Source: Oscheius dolichura
Taxonomy: Eukaryota; Nematoda; Chromadorea; Rhabditida; Rhabditidae
NCBI GenBank assembly: GCA_932521035.1
Contig: OW051497.1
Span: 8,618,001-8,682,000 of the forward strand
Reading direction: 5' to 3'
Length of the DNA: 64,000 bases
The position numbers were made by a program, and so were the translations under genes. The notes below the pieces were generated by a model, which worked only from the letters and a program-made list of their open reading frames with translations, was not told the DNA's origin and did no database searches. Below, in pieces: positions 61,613 through 64,000 of the stretch. Each line of letters opens with the position of its first letter. Position 1 is the first letter of the stretch.

Positions 61613-64000
<2,388 letters not shown>

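Overview
The window is animal nuclear DNA and most probably nematode. Coding regions are split by very short introns, mostly 35-50 bases, with GT donors and T-rich acceptors ending TTTCAG or TTTTAG. Joining them gives full-length proteins of nematode type: a three-LIM abLIM/UNC-115, a PDZ-RGS-C1-DH-PH RhoGEF like RHGF-1, and an Str-like chemoreceptor. Several genes have a TTTCAG-like acceptor just upstream of the ATG with no recognisable upstream coding exon, as expected for spliced-leader trans-splicing. The species cannot be named from this sequence. I spliced the exons by hand. For the main genes every exon junction keeps phase and every total length is a multiple of three.

Layout, left to right. 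1.8-3.0 kb (-): a CAP/SCP-domain protein. 5.0-10.5 kb (-): the UNC-115/abLIM homologue, with a piggyBac-type MITE in its last intron. 13.3-13.8 kb (+): SKP1. 14.0-16.8 kb (+): the GCN5/PCAF acetyltransferase, starting so close behind SKP1 that an operon is likely. 17.8-21.3 kb (+): exocyst subunit EXOC1/Sec3. 21.3-27.7 kb: a long, pyrimidine-rich, mostly non-coding stretch with one candidate 5' exon. 27.7-36.3 kb (+): the RHGF-1-type RhoGEF. 36.7-38.9 kb (-): a secreted protein with two VWA domains. 39.0-39.5 kb (-): two unexplained exons. 39.5-40.7 kb (-): the Str-like receptor. 41.2-45.3 kb (-): an SMP-C2-C1 lipid-transfer protein. 47.0-48.7 kb (+): a seven-transmembrane receptor with a short Thr/Cys-rich ectodomain. 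49.1-52.2 kb (+): a GLUT-family sugar transporter. 54.6-59.9 kb (+): an unrecognised protein with Glu/Pro/Ala repeats and an Arg/Ser-rich tail. 61.6 kb to the right edge (-): the DYRK1A/MBK-1 kinase, cut by the window end.

The genes do not form one pathway. Several touch cytoskeleton, membrane traffic and signalling (UNC-115, RhoGEF, exocyst, SMP protein). SKP1 and GCN5 are ubiquitin-ligase and chromatin housekeeping genes that probably share a transcript. I see no CRISPR, virus, rRNA or tRNA. The least explained items are the acidic repeat protein, the orphan exons at 39.0-39.5 kb, the SMP protein without a PDZ domain, and the piggyBac-like MITE.
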